A DNA stretch of 64,000 nt from Duganella callida (GCF_004614165.1 NZ_SPVG01000073.1:30070-94069), one strand, 5' to 3'; positions 19,245-29,985 are shown, numbered from the stretch's first letter. The notes: a model not told the origin generated them from the sequence alone. Translations and numbers: made by a program.

Positions 19245-20780
19245 CTACGCCGCCAGTGCGGGCATCTCTTTGGCCAGCCGTTCGATCAGGCGGTCGCATT
19301 CGAACACGCTCAGCGTCTTGTGCTCGTCGCCCTCGCCGATGTCGATCACATCGTCCATTTCCGCGCGCGGATCGCCTTTGACATTGACGTTGCGCATCAT
19401 CTTCGGTGCGCCGAAGCGGCGGTTGTCGTTGATGGTCATGATGTTTTCCACCGCGTCCACCATCAGGCCGAAGCATTCATCGCCGCGGTCCACCACCAGG
19501 ATCTTGGACTGGCTGGTGTCCTCCAGCGGCGGCATGCCATACAGGCTGCGCAGGTCGATCACGCTGACCATCTGCTGGCGCAGGTTCAGCATGCCGCGCA
19601 TGAAAGCGGGCAGGCCCGGCGGTCGCGTGATGTCGCCGACGCCGAGGTCGATGATCTCGCGCACCTGCTTGATTTCGACCGCATAGCTGTTTTCCAGGGC
19701 GAAGGTGATGTAGACCTTGCGCTGGCCGCGCTGCTTTTCCCGCAGTTCGATCTTGGCGGCGGCCGCATCGTCCTTGGGATACAGGTTGGCGTGGCCGGCG
19801 CGCATGTCCTTGATCTCGCTGCTGGAGAAGATCTGGTGGTGATCGAGCAGGAACACGTCGCCCAGCTCCGGCTTGGACAGGCAGCCCGCGAACATGCCCG
19901 CGCGCGCCTTGCTCAGCAACGGTATCGGCATCACCTCCTCGCTGTAGTAATTGATGATGTTGTCGACCGAGTCGACCAGGAAGCCGATGGTGGCGTCGTC
20001 GATGCGCGCGACGATCACGCGCTGGTCGGGACTGAAATCACGCCCGGCTTCGGCCGCCGTGCGCGGCGCCGACACATTCAGCAGCGTGGCGAAATCCACC
20101 ACCGCCACCGGACTGCCGCGGAAATTGATGCGCCCCAGGCACAGCGAGCTGTTGAGCACGGAGGTCTGCAGCTCCGGCACCCGGATGATTTCCTGAATCG
20201 CGCCCATCTCGAACGCAAACGAGGAGGCGCCGACGCGGAAGCTCACGCATTGCCGCCGCTCGCCCTGCAGACGCCGCACCGCCTGCTTGCCGGCGCTCTG
20301 CAGCGCCAGCACCTGCGGCACGTTTTCGATCCGTACCAGCGCGTCCGGATCGAGCACCTGCACCAGCCGGGTGCCGTGATCGAGCAGAATGGTGCCGGCC
20401 ACCACGCCGCGCTTTTCGCCGTCGGCGTAGCTCAGCGTGCTGCGCTGCTCGGGGCGCACGCGCAAAATCTCGCCGGTGGCGTCGAACAGCATGCCCACCA
20501 GCACGCCCTGGTAATCGAGGATGGCGATCTTGTCGCTGGGCCGGGCGGCGCGTGCCTCGGGATTGAACACGCGGCCCAGATTCACCATCGGCACCACCGT
20601 GCCGCGCAGGGTGAACATGCCTTCGAGGAATTTGGGCGACAGCGGGACCGCCGTCACCTTGTCGGGAAAGTTGACCACTTCGCGGAAGCAGCTGGCGGGC
20701 AGGGCGAATTCGTCCTCGCCCAGCAGGAAGGATCCGAATAATTCCGTGAACGGCGTGGCTGCGGCGGTGCTGTCAGGCAT
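19245..20780 (-). CDS. Triple CheW-domain coupling protein
   Basis: 511 residues made of three CheW-like domains in series, at about 12-160, 185-335 and 355-500. Each has the CheW core with a strand pair around LRG/FRG/LRQ: GMFTLRGTVVPMVNLG, LGRINFRGSPVAVVDF and RGMLNLRQQMVSVIDLR. There is no CheY-like receiver (as in CheV) and no kinase domain. Single CheW proteins link receptors to CheA; a three-headed version could crosslink several receptor or kinase units. It is the last gene of a four-gene run and overlaps cheD by 8 bases. Family knowledge covers the single domain; the role of the triple form is inference. Confidence 0.9.
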   Translation of the reverse strand: MPDSTAAATPFTELFGSFLLGEDEFALPASCFREVVNFPDKVTAVPLSPKFLEGMFTLRGTVVPMVNLGRVFNPEARAARPSDKIAILDYQGVLVGMLFDATGEILRVRPEQRSTLSYADGEKRGVVAGTILLDHGTRLVQVLDPDALVRIENVPQVLALQSAGKQAVRRLQGERRQCVSFRVGASSFAFEMGAIQEIIRVPELQTSVLNSSLCLGRINFRGSPVAVVDFATLLNVSAPRTAAEAGRDFSPDQRVIVARIDDATIGFLVDSVDNIINYYSEEVMPIPLLSKARAGMFAGCLSKPELGDVFLLDHHQIFSSSEIKDMRAGHANLYPKDDAAAAKIELREKQRGQRKVYITFALENSYAVEIKQVREIIDLGVGDITRPPGLPAFMRGMLNLRQQMVSVIDLRSLYGMPPLEDTSQSKILVVDRGDECFGLMVDAVENIMTINDNRRFGAPKMMRNVNVKGDPRAEMDDVIDIGEGDEHKTLSVFECDRLIERLAKEMPALAA

Positions 20781-21321
20781 AGGCGGCTCCGGCGACGATT
20801 TCCTGCACCGCGTAGCTGCAGGTGTTGCAGTCGATGGTCAGCGTGCGGCCGCACTTGCCGCCGACGCGGCAATAGCTGACGTTCAAGCCATAACGGCGCA
20901 GCAGGCGGCGCGCGGCGTCGGCGTTCTGCTGGCCGATCTGCAGCCGGCTGGAGCAGGCGTTCAGCATGGTGGCGCCGCCGGCGACCACCACTTCGATGTC
21001 GGCAAAATCCGCTTCGGTCGCGCCCATCAGGCGCAGCATGTTGGGAATCGCCTGGTTGACGTAGCGGGCGCCCAGATCGTTGCCAGCCTCGCCGCACTCC
21101 GGCAGCAGGCAATGCGCCAGCGCGCAGCGGCCGCGCTTTTTCCAGATGAAGCCGATGCCGACGCAGGAACCCAGCAGCGCCTGCAGCTGATCGCCGCGCG
21201 TGCCGACCCGGACCTGGGCCATGCCCACCTGCAGCGGGGCGCGCGCGGCGAGCGCGTTGTCGTCGAGGATGGCCCAATTGATCGGGGCCGGTTGATTATG
21301 GGTATTGAACCTCGCTTGCAT
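20773..21321 (-). CDS. cheD: Chemoreceptor glutamine deamidase CheD
   Basis: 182 residues. CheD deamidates Gln side chains on receptors and in some species binds CheC. The catalytic pair is seen as C53 (LLGSCVGI) and H70 (ALAHCLLP), the 17-residue spacing of the family. VVAGGATML and the C-terminal RTLTIDCNTCSYAV complete the fold. The position just before LLGSC that is commonly Thr in the family appears to be Ala here. A Cys-rich C-terminal half (GGKCGRTLTIDCNTC) is unusual. It is encoded between cheR and the triple-CheW gene. Confidence 0.93.
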   Translation of the reverse strand: MQARFNTHNQPAPINWAILDDNALAARAPLQVGMAQVRVGTRGDQLQALLGSCVGIGFIWKKRGRCALAHCLLPECGEAGNDLGARYVNQAIPNMLRLMGATEADFADIEVVVAGGATMLNACSSRLQIGQQNADAARRLLRRYGLNVSYCRVGGKCGRTLTIDCNTCSYAVQEIVAGAAYA

Positions 21322-21331
21322 GGGACACCGC

Positions 21332-22153
21332 CTATTCCATTCGATAAATCATTGGTCGTTCGAGCTGGTAGGCGGTGTCTCGGCCGGAGATCGATTCGGA
21401 TTCGCCCAGGATCATCCTGGAGTGGGGCGCCATGCTCAGGCGGGCCTGGTCGAGTATCTTCTGCTGGTGTTCCGGATCGAAGTAGATCAGGACATTGCGC
21501 AGGAAGACCAGGTCGAACTGCCTGGACGGCTTCAGCGGAGTCAGCAAATTATGTTGGGCCAGCTCCACGTTCTTCTTCAGTGCATCCACCACCCGCAGGC
21601 CATGGGCGCTGGGACGGAAGTATTTTTTGACCCAGTCCGGATGCGTGGACTGGATGCGTTCGAGCGAGCGGCCGCTGTACTGGCCGTCGCGCGCCTGCGC
21701 CAGGATCTGGCGCGAAATATCGGTGGCGAAAATCTGGTACCCGAAGCCCGGGTGCGTCTGCTGGAACTCTTCGCACAGCATGGCCATCGAATACAGTTCC
21801 TCGCCGCTGGAGGCCGCCGCCGACCAGATTTTCAACCGTTTGCCGGGGTGGTCCTGGAACCACTGCGGCAGAAATTCCTGCTCGATGTAATCCCACACCT
21901 GCTGGGTGCGGAAGAACAGGGTGTCGTTGGTGGTGACCAGATCGATAAAGTGCGGCACCTCGGCCCGGTCTTTTTCCACCATGTCCAGGTAAGCCTGGTA
22001 GCTGTCCAGCTTGAGCGCCTGCACGCGCGGGCGCAATCGACGCTCGAGCAGCACGCTCTTTCGTTCGGTCATCGCGATGCCGGTGTGCTTGCGCACCAGC
22101 GCAAGCAGCGCGCTCAGCGTCGCGGGGCTGAAGCCGGCGGCATCCATGCTCAC
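21332..22153 (-). CDS. cheR: Chemotaxis protein methyltransferase CheR
   Basis: 273 residues. It transfers methyl groups from SAM to receptor Glu residues. The N-terminal helical domain (about 8-75) is followed by a Rossmann domain with the SAM motif [16 protein letters not shown], the [14 protein letters not shown] acidic strand, and [21 protein letters not shown]. The usual AGCSTGEE reads AAASSGEE. The start codon overlaps the end of the upstream double-PAS receptor by 4 bases, so the enzyme is likely dedicated to that receptor. Confidence 0.96.
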   Translation of the reverse strand: MSMDAAGFSPATLSALLALVRKHTGIAMTERKSVLLERRLRPRVQALKLDSYQAYLDMVEKDRAEVPHFIDLVTTNDTLFFRTQQVWDYIEQEFLPQWFQDHPGKRLKIWSAAASSGEELYSMAMLCEEFQQTHPGFGYQIFATDISRQILAQARDGQYSGRSLERIQSTHPDWVKKYFRPSAHGLRVVDALKKNVELAQHNLLTPLKPSRQFDLVFLRNVLIYFDPEHQQKILDQARLSMAPHSRMILGESESISGRDTAYQLERPMIYRME

Positions 22154-23847
22154 ACCGAGAAGCCGGCCACAGTTTTATTCAGGTCGCCAGCACGCTGGTT
22201 CAAGCCTTCGGTCGAGCGGGCGATGCTGTCGCAGGCGGCAGCCGATTTCTCGGCTTCCTCGGCGATGTATTGCACCGCGGTGCTGACTTCGCGCGCCGTC
22301 AGCAACTGCTCGTTGGTGGCTTTCGAAATATCGGAAATCGCCAGCGTGGTCTTGACCACGCCCGCCAGGATCTTGTCGAAGGCATCACTGGCCTGGCGCG
22401 AAATCTCGCTGCCGGCCGAAACGCGCTTGACCGACTCGTTGATCAGCTTGGAAATCTCCTTGGTGGCCTGCGACGAGCGCTCGGCCAGCTTGCGCACCTC
22501 GTCCGCCACCACCGAGAAGCCCAGGCCGTGCTCGCCCGCGCGCGCCGCTTCGATCGCCGCGTTGAAGGCCAGCATATTGGTCTGGTTGGCGATGTCGCTG
22601 ATCACCTTGACGATTTCGCCGATGTCTTCCGACGAGCGGTTGATCAGGTCCATGGCTTCGATCGACTTGGCCACCGCCTTGGCGCCGGCTTCGGCTTCCT
22701 GGTGGGTGGACTTGGCCATGGTGTCGGCGTCGGAGGTGTTGCCGGCGATGGTGTTGATCGAGCTGGTCAGGCCGTCGATCGAGGCGTTCATCTGTTCCAC
22801 GGTCGCGCCCAGCGCCTGGGTGCCGACCGCCACCGCGTTGGAGCGCTCGGCGATGGTGGTGGAAGCGTCGGCCAGACCGCTGGCGGACATCACGACGTTG
22901 CTGATCACCTTGCGCAGGTCGGAAATCATCTTGCTGATGCCCTCGGCCAGCTGATCCAGCGGTTCTTCGCCCTCGACGGTGATGCTGCTGGTCAGGTCGC
23001 CGTTGGCGGCGCGCTCGACCGACTCCAGCAGGCGGGCGATTTTCTCGCTGTCGGCCTTGGCCTTGGATGCCACCGATTCCTCCAGTTCCACCTGGGCGGT
23101 AATATCGGTTGCGTATTTGACTATTTTGTATGGCTGGCCATTCAAATCCAGGATGGGATTATAAGTGGCCTGGATCCATATGGTTTTTTTGTTATTTCCT
23201 ATTCTTTTATAACGACCGCTGTCAAATTCGCCACGATTTAATTTTTGCCAGAAGCGTTTATATTCGGCGCTGGCGGCGAATTCCGGCTCGACAAACATCC
23301 GGTGATGCTCGCCTTTAATGTCGTCGAGATAATAACCCATGACATCGAGGAAATTATCGTTGGCGGTCAGCACGTGACCCTGCATGTCGAACTCGATCAC
23401 CGCCTGGGCCTTGCTGATGGCGCTGACCTTGCCTTCATACTCGGCATTGCGCAGCTTGCCGTTGGTGATGTCGGTGGCGAACTTGATAATCTTGTAGGGC
23501 TTGCCGTCGGCATCCATCACCGGATTATAGGAGGCATTGATCCAGACTTCGCGGCCATCCCTGGTCAGCCGCTTGAATTCGCCCTGCTGGAACTGGCCCG
23601 CGGCCAGATCGGCCCAGAATTGCTTGTACACCGGCGAGGCGGCGTACTCGGCTTCGCAAAACATCGCGTGGTGGCGGCCCTGCACGTCGGCCAGCGTGTA
23701 GCCCAGCACCTGCAGGAAGTTTTCGTTGGCGTGCAATATCTTGCCTTCGAGATCGAATTCGATCACGGCCTGGACGCGGTTCAGCGCCGCGTGAATGGCC
23801 TGAAGCTCGACGTCCTGGGTCTGGATTACCTGGCTGGGTGCGTTCAT
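22150..23847 (-). CDS. Soluble chemoreceptor with two PAS domains (BdlA-like)
   Basis: 565 residues. Two consecutive PAS domains (about 20-130 and 140-255) each end in a PYKI(I/V)K(F/Y)ATDIT motif. A short HAMP-like linker and a complete methyl-accepting signalling domain (about 320-565, with [37 protein letters not shown]) follow. No signal peptide or membrane segment is present, so it is cytoplasmic. The layout equals that of BdlA, the Pseudomonas biofilm-dispersion receptor, and of PAS energy or redox sensors; the bound cofactor cannot be told from sequence. It heads an operon with cheR, cheD and a triple-CheW gene. Confidence 0.94.
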   Translation of the reverse strand: MNAPSQVIQTQDVELQAIHAALNRVQAVIEFDLEGKILHANENFLQVLGYTLADVQGRHHAMFCEAEYAASPVYKQFWADLAAGQFQQGEFKRLTRDGREVWINASYNPVMDADGKPYKIIKFATDITNGKLRNAEYEGKVSAISKAQAVIEFDMQGHVLTANDNFLDVMGYYLDDIKGEHHRMFVEPEFAASAEYKRFWQKLNRGEFDSGRYKRIGNNKKTIWIQATYNPILDLNGQPYKIVKYATDITAQVELEESVASKAKADSEKIARLLESVERAANGDLTSSITVEGEEPLDQLAEGISKMISDLRKVISNVVMSASGLADASTTIAERSNAVAVGTQALGATVEQMNASIDGLTSSINTIAGNTSDADTMAKSTHQEAEAGAKAVAKSIEAMDLINRSSEDIGEIVKVISDIANQTNMLAFNAAIEAARAGEHGLGFSVVADEVRKLAERSSQATKEISKLINESVKRVSAGSEISRQASDAFDKILAGVVKTTLAISDISKATNEQLLTAREVSTAVQYIAEEAEKSAAACDSIARSTEGLNQRAGDLNKTVAGFSV

Positions 23848-24157
23848 AAATATGTCCCTGTCCTATACAATTTAAATGCCTGTGACAATTCGTGAGAATT
23901 AAGCTGATATTCGGGGGCGGGGAATATATCGGTTCGATTAATTATTTCCCGTATTTAAGTCTGAAGCAAGCTGAGCAATAAAGAATCACCGGCAAGTGTA
24001 CTCCGCGCACGACACACCGGCGCACGTTTCTCTTCATTGCTAAGTTCGGTCGCGCCAACCAAAAGTCCCGCGGTTCCCGCTAAAAAAATAACACGATCGT
24101 TCTTTTTATGCGGTATAGTGAACAAGTTGCCCATTCAACCAACAATAAGGAAGAGAC
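23848..24157. other. 310-base divergent intergenic region
   Basis: An AT-richer control region between the double-PAS receptor (minus) and the FadB-like gene (plus). The half near the fad gene holds the palindrome at 24091-24102 and a -10 box, described separately. In the receptor half (23848-24000) I see AT-rich runs but no convincing sigma-70 or sigma-28 promoter and no RNA gene. Confidence 0.6.
24091..24119 (+). promoter_or_regulatory. fadB-like gene promoter with TetR-type palindrome
   Basis: ACACGATCGTTC (24091-24102) centred on ACGATCGT, then 11 bases to the -10 box TATAGT (24114-24119). The palindrome sits where the -35 element should be, the classic position for a repressor site. Its reverse complement, GAACGATCGTGT, matches GAACGACCGTGC at 29924-29935 in front of the thiolase operon, at the same distance from that -10 box. 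Confidence 0.6.
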
Positions 24158-26242
<2,085 letters not shown>

Positions 26243-26253
26243 GCGATGTAGTG

Positions 26254-26303
26254 AAATGCTCACATTCCATAAAGAAATATTAATGGCCTGTGAGCATTTT
26301 TAT
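26254..26303 (+). terminator. Rho-independent terminator after the FadB-like gene
   Basis: Outer arms AAATGCTCACA (26254-26264) and TGTGAGCATTT (26289-26299) with an inner CCAT/ATGG pair, followed by T-rich sequence. It is AT-rich for this genome. Confidence 0.8.
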
Positions 26304-26408
26304 TGAAACGGGCTTATAATTCCTGACAACAGCATTCGTAAGCTCTGCGCCCCAAAAAATGGTGCGAGTTGCAGTATTCAGCGACCCCATCCACTTTTCG
26401 AGGCTCTT

Positions 26409-27059
26409 ATGAAACGTACCCTTCTTGCTGCCGCATTGGCAGCCACGGCCGTCGGCTCGGCGAACGCAGCCGCCATCAGCGGTTTGAAAAACACCGGCAC
26501 CGGCGCCGCCGGCACGCCGGACAGCAACTACCACCTGAGCGCGGCCAGCAGCGACACCGCCATCAGCGCCACGGTGCCGACCATCACCATCGACAACCAG
26601 TGGCCGATCAATCTATGGCTGGCGAACAGCGACACGTCGAAATGGATCACGCCGACGGCCAGCCAATCGCAAAGTTTCGACGCCTGGAGCGCCGGCACCT
26701 ACACCTACACCCTGAACTTCGACCTGAGCGGCTACAACGCCGCCACGGCCGCGTTCACCGGCCGCCTGGCGGCCGACAACTCGGTGGTGGTCAAGCTGAA
26801 CAACCAGGTCATCAGCAGTGCCAGCGGCTTCACCGACTGGAGTGCCTTCAGCGCCAACAGCGGCTTCGTCAGCGGCATCAACCAGCTGGATTTCGTGGTC
26901 AGCAACTGGGCACAAAACGGCGGCAACCCGACCGGCCTGCGGGTGGAATTCCTGAGCTCCGGCATCGCCGCCGCCGTCCCGGAACCGGAAACCTACGCCA
27001 TGCTGCTAAGCGGCCTGGCAATCCTCGGTTACGCCGCCCGCCGCCGCAAGCGCGCCTGA
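26409..27059 (+). CDS. PEP-CTERM sorting-domain protein
   Basis: 216 residues. Signal peptide (MKRTLLAAALAATAVGSANA), a Ser/Thr/Asn-rich beta-type ectodomain (WPINLWLANSDTSKW, YTYTLNFDLSGYNAATAAFTG) and a C-terminal PEP-CTERM signal from about residue 190 (VPEPETYAMLLSG, hydrophobic stretch, RRRKR). Such tails are processed by exosortase EpsH/XrtA-type systems and mark proteins for the exopolysaccharide-associated surface. The ectodomain is of the kind often annotated as unknown; it has no Cys. No exosortase gene is in the window. The gene lies between the FadB terminator and the REP/RAYT unit, probably as a single unit. Confidence 0.92.
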   Translation: MKRTLLAAALAATAVGSANAAAISGLKNTGTGAAGTPDSNYHLSAASSDTAISATVPTITIDNQWPINLWLANSDTSKWITPTASQSQSFDAWSAGTYTYTLNFDLSGYNAATAAFTGRLAADNSVVVKLNNQVISSASGFTDWSAFSANSGFVSGINQLDFVVSNWAQNGGNPTGLRVEFLSSGIAAAVPEPETYAMLLSGLAILGYAARRRKRA

Positions 27060-27068
27060 CCTTAATCC

Positions 27069-27110
27069 GGGGTCAGTTCTGCCAATCGCACACGGACACG
27101 GCCGTAGCGG
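27069..27110. repeat. REP unit upstream of the RAYT gene
   Basis: 42 bases starting GGGGTCAGTTCTGCC and ending CCGTAGCGG. They match one arm of the 84-bp palindrome at 18399-18482 apart from about five or six central bases. Its first 26 bases (27069-27094) are the exact reverse complement of 28018-28043 at the end of the transposase gene. Confidence 0.88.
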
Positions 27111-27127
27111 GGCGCAGTATGCGGTTT

Positions 27128-27143
27128 TCTGATCTGGATCAGA
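27128..27143. repeat. Short inverted repeat in the RAYT leader
   Basis: TCTGATC, TG, GATCAGA: 7-base arms, located about 35 bases before the transposase start. It could fold in the mRNA leader or be part of the recognised REP structure. Confidence 0.4.
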
Positions 27144-27176
27144 TGAAGGCGTGATGGTTGAGATAGGGTAGGCTCC

Positions 27177-28049
27177 ATGAGCCGCCCATTACGTCTTGAA
27201 TTTCCTGGTTGCCTGTACCACGTCACCGCACGTGGCGACAGGCAGCAGGCTATTTTTCGTAGCGATACCGATCGCCTGCACTGGTTGGAGCTGCTGGAGA
27301 ACACCTGCGCTCGGTTCAATTTCACCGTGTACAGTTTCTGCCAGATGGGCAACCATTATCATATCCTGCTGGAAACCGGCGAGGCCAACTTGTCGAGAGG
27401 CATGCGTCAACTAAATGGCACTTATTCCCAGTACTTCAATCGTCGATACCGGCTTGTCGGTCATGTTTTCCAGGGACGCTACAGCGCGATTCTGGTCCAA
27501 AAGGAAGCCCATCTGCGCGAACTGGCCCGCTATGTCGTGCTGAATCCGGTGCGCGCGGGGCTGGTCAAGCGTCCAGAGGATTGGGCCTGGAGCAGCTATC
27601 GCCTCACGGTGCAGGACGATCAGCCGCCTGTCTGGCTGAATGCTGCGTGGATGCTGGCGCAGTTCGGAAGTACTCGCCGCGAGGCGATCCTGGCTTACCA
27701 ACGATTTGTCGCGAACGGCATGACCGCCGAAAGTCCGATCAAACATGCACGCCACAAGTTGCTGCTCGGCGATGATAGCTTCATCAACCGATACCAGCAG
27801 CCGCAATTGCTGAACGAAGTCACCAAAGAGCATCGTCGCGCGCTGGCGCTTCCACTAGCACAATACCAGGCGAGCTTCCCTGACCGTGATATGGCGATGG
27901 CGCAGGCTTACTTTTCCACTGCGTACACGATGAGCCAGATTGCCGGACACTTCGGCGTGTCATATCGCACGGTCAGCCGTATCGTCCAGCGCGTGGAAGC
28001 ACAGCTAAAGCACAGCTCGTGTGCGATTGGCAGAACTGACCCCAGATGA
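27177..28049 (+). CDS. REP-associated tyrosine transposase (RAYT, Y1-type HUH)
   Basis: 290 residues. The single-strand nuclease core has the HUH pair H60-Y61-H62 (MGNHYHILLET) and a catalytic Tyr at about Y119 (ARYVVLNPVRAGLV). A C-terminal helix-turn-helix follows at about 245-275 (MSQIAGHFGVSYRTVSRIVQRVE), as in the larger RAYT groups. RAYTs cut REP sequences and are thought to mobilise or maintain them; they are usually single-copy and lack a TnpB partner. The gene is bracketed by inverted REP sequences, and the right-hand copy (28018-28043) forms its last codons (CAIGRTDP), so the C-terminus is encoded by its own recognition sequence. It is intact with no frameshift. Confidence 0.93.
   Translation: MSRPLRLEFPGCLYHVTARGDRQQAIFRSDTDRLHWLELLENTCARFNFTVYSFCQMGNHYHILLETGEANLSRGMRQLNGTYSQYFNRRYRLVGHVFQGRYSAILVQKEAHLRELARYVVLNPVRAGLVKRPEDWAWSSYRLTVQDDQPPVWLNAAWMLAQFGSTRREAILAYQRFVANGMTAESPIKHARHKLLLGDDSFINRYQQPQLLNEVTKEHRRALALPLAQYQASFPDRDMAMAQAYFSTAYTMSQIAGHFGVSYRTVSRIVQRVEAQLKHSSCAIGRTDPR
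28018..28043. repeat. REP half-site inside the 3' end of the RAYT gene
   Basis: CGTGTGCGATTGGCAGAACT continuing to GACCCC: an exact inverted copy of 27069-27094. The two delimit a unit of about 975 bases containing the transposase. The RAYT stop codon falls 6 bases beyond. Confidence 0.88.
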
Positions 28050-28072
28050 AAAAAGCCGCCCGCAGGCGGCTT
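28049..28072 (-). terminator. Rho-independent terminator of the MHS transporter gene
   Basis: AAGCCGCC (28053-28060), loop CGCA, GGCGGCTT (28065-28072), with the A-run at 28049-28054 giving a U-tract on minus-strand RNA. Confidence 0.85.
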
Positions 28073-28091
28073 GGGATGGATCGAACCGGCT

Positions 28092-29786
28092 TCAGTCGTG
28101 CGCGTAGATGTTGTTGTCCTTGGTTTCGCGGATGAACAGGGTGCCGATCACAACGGTGATCAGGGCCACGATGATCGGGTACCACAGGCCGTAGTAGATG
28201 TCGCCCTTGAACGCCACCAGCGCGAATGAAATCGTCGGCAGCAGGCCGCCAAACCAGCCGTTGCCGATGTGGTAGGGCAGCGACATGGAGGTGTAGCGTA
28301 TGCGGGTCGGGAACATTTCCACCAGCATGGCGGCAATCGGGCCGTACACCATGGTCACGTACAGCACCAGCACGAACAGGATCAGCACCACCATCGGTTT
28401 GTTGATCTGCGTGTCGTCCGCCTTGGCGGGATAGCCTGCGGCCTTGATGGCGCCACCGACTTCTTTTTTCAGCGCCGCCTCGGCATCCTTGCTGGCTTTG
28501 TCGAAGTTGAGGCCGTCCGGCGTCATGGTGGCGTTGAACGAGGTGATTTCCTTTTCGCCGACCTTGATTTTGGCCACGCTGCCGGCCGGCGCGTCCTGCT
28601 TGGTGTAGGCCACCGAGGCGTTGGACAGCATGCCGGTGGCGATGTCGCAGGACGAGGGGAACTTGGTGGTACCGGTCGGGTTGAACTGGAAGTGGCAGGT
28701 GGTCGGATCGGCCATCACCACCACCGGCGAGTTTTTCAGCGCGCTTTCCAGCGCCGGGTTGGCGTAGTGGGTCAGGGCGCCGAACAGCGGGAAGTAGGTG
28801 GCCGCGGCGATCACGCAGCCGCCCAGGATGATGTATTTGCGGCCGATCTTGTCCGACAGCGAGCCGAAGAAGATGAAGAACGGCGTCGCCAGCGCCAGCC
28901 CCAGCGCCACCAGGATATTGGCGGTGGCGCCATCGACCTTCAGCACCTGGGTCATGAAGAACAGCGCGTAGAACTGGCCGGTGTACCACACCACCGCCTG
29001 GCCCATGGTCAGGCCGATCAGCGCCAGGATGACGATCTTCAGGTTGCCCCATTGGCCGAACGCTTCGCTCAGCGGCGCTTTCGAGGTCTTGCCTTCGGCC
29101 TTCATCTTGGCAAACGCCGGCGATTCGTTCATCGACAGGCGGATCCATACCGAAATGCCCAGCAGCAGCACGGAAACCAGGAAGGGCACGCGCCAGCCCC
29201 AGGCGTTAAAGGCTTCCTCGCCGATCGCGGTGCGGGTGCCCAGGATCACCAGCAGCGACAGGAACAGGCCCAGCGTCGCAGTGGTCTGGATCCAGGAGGT
29301 GAACGCGCCGCGCTTGCCGTGCGGCGCATGTTCGGCCACGTAGGTCGCGGCGCCACCGTACTCGCCGCCCAGCGCCAGGCCCTGCAGCAGACGCAGGCCG
29401 ACCAGCACGATGGGCGCGGCGATGCCGATGGCCGCATAGCCGGGCAACAGGCCGACAATGAAGGTGGAGCCGCCCATGATCAGGATGGTGATCAGGAAGG
29501 TGTATTTACGGCCGATCATGTCGCCCAGCCGGCCGAACACCAGCGCGCCGAACGGCCGCACGATGAAGCCCGCGGCGAACGCCAGCAGCGCGAAGATGAA
29601 ACTGGTGGTCGGATCGCCGATGAAGAATTGCTTGGCGATGATAGGCGCCAGCGAACCGTACAGATAGAAGTCGTACCACTCGAACACGGTGCCCAGCGAT
29701 GACGCAAAGATCACTTTGCGTTCCTCGGCGGTGATCCCCGCTGCTTTGGACCCACGCAGATCAGCGGTACCCGATGATGTTGCCAT
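28092..29786 (-). CDS. MHS-family major facilitator transporter with large loop insert
   Basis: 564 residues, metabolite:H+ symporter family (ProP, KgtP, ShiA relatives). Landmarks are SSLGTVFEWYDFYLYGSLAPIIAKQFF, FGRLGDMIGRKYTF, RLLQGLALGGEYGGAATYVAEHAPHGKRGAFTSW and the C-terminal AMLVEMFPTRIRYTSMSLPYHIGNGWFGG. Typical members have about 430-500 residues. Here roughly 110 polar residues (about 340-455, two Cys, KVGEKEITSF..., Lys/Asp-rich) are inserted between hydrophobic segments in the second half, predicted to be periplasmic. The substrate is not deducible; proline/betaine, dicarboxylates and aromatic acids are all used in the family. It is divergent from the thiolase operon, sharing its control region, and has its own terminator. 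Confidence 0.9.
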   Translation of the reverse strand: MATSSGTADLRGSKAAGITAEERKVIFASSLGTVFEWYDFYLYGSLAPIIAKQFFIGDPTTSFIFALLAFAAGFIVRPFGALVFGRLGDMIGRKYTFLITILIMGGSTFIVGLLPGYAAIGIAAPIVLVGLRLLQGLALGGEYGGAATYVAEHAPHGKRGAFTSWIQTTATLGLFLSLLVILGTRTAIGEEAFNAWGWRVPFLVSVLLLGISVWIRLSMNESPAFAKMKAEGKTSKAPLSEAFGQWGNLKIVILALIGLTMGQAVVWYTGQFYALFFMTQVLKVDGATANILVALGLALATPFFIFFGSLSDKIGRKYIILGGCVIAAATYFPLFGALTHYANPALESALKNSPVVVMADPTTCHFQFNPTGTTKFPSSCDIATGMLSNASVAYTKQDAPAGSVAKIKVGEKEITSFNATMTPDGLNFDKASKDAEAALKKEVGGAIKAAGYPAKADDTQINKPMVVLILFVLVLYVTMVYGPIAAMLVEMFPTRIRYTSMSLPYHIGNGWFGGLLPTISFALVAFKGDIYYGLWYPIIVALITVVIGTLFIRETKDNNIYAHD

Positions 29787-29870
29787 GATGTGTCTCCTTT
29801 GATTTTATAAGGACTTATCCCCGGCTGAGATAGTTAAAACTCCGTCAGCTTGAACCCAGTGTGGACGCCG

Positions 29871-29911
29871 AAACTTACGTCATGCTTGCACCAAACTTAC
29901 GCGAAACTTAC
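29871..29911. repeat. Three phased AAACTTAC direct repeats
   Basis: AAACTTAC at 29871-29878, 29893-29900 and 29904-29911, spaced 22 and 11 bases, that is two turns and one turn of the helix. They lie between the divergent MHS transporter and thiolase promoters, directly upstream of the palindrome at 29924. Confidence 0.65.
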
Positions 29912-29923
29912 ACCATGATTTGC

Positions 29924-29952
29924 GAACGACCGTGCAGAAAATGTGCTATTCT
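29924..29952 (+). promoter_or_regulatory. Thiolase-operon promoter with the shared palindrome
   Basis: GAACGACCGTGC (29924-29935), 11 bases, then the -10 box TATTCT (29947-29952), about 34 bases before the thiolase start codon. Motif identity, position over the -35 region and spacing match the promoter at 24091-24119. Confidence 0.6.
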
Positions 29953-29985
29953 GGGTTGATCAAAACACATACTCAGGAGACTTTC

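Noticed and set aside
26340-26380. Possible sigma-54 promoter before the PEP-CTERM gene (TGGTGCGAGTTGCA)
   Set aside because: The GG and GC elements are separated by 8 bases rather than the 10 required.
27069-28049. IS200/IS605-type insertion sequence
   Set aside because: The transposase has the RAYT pattern with a C-terminal helix-turn-helix, there is no TnpB gene, and the ends are REP-like inverted sequences rather than IS200 hairpins.
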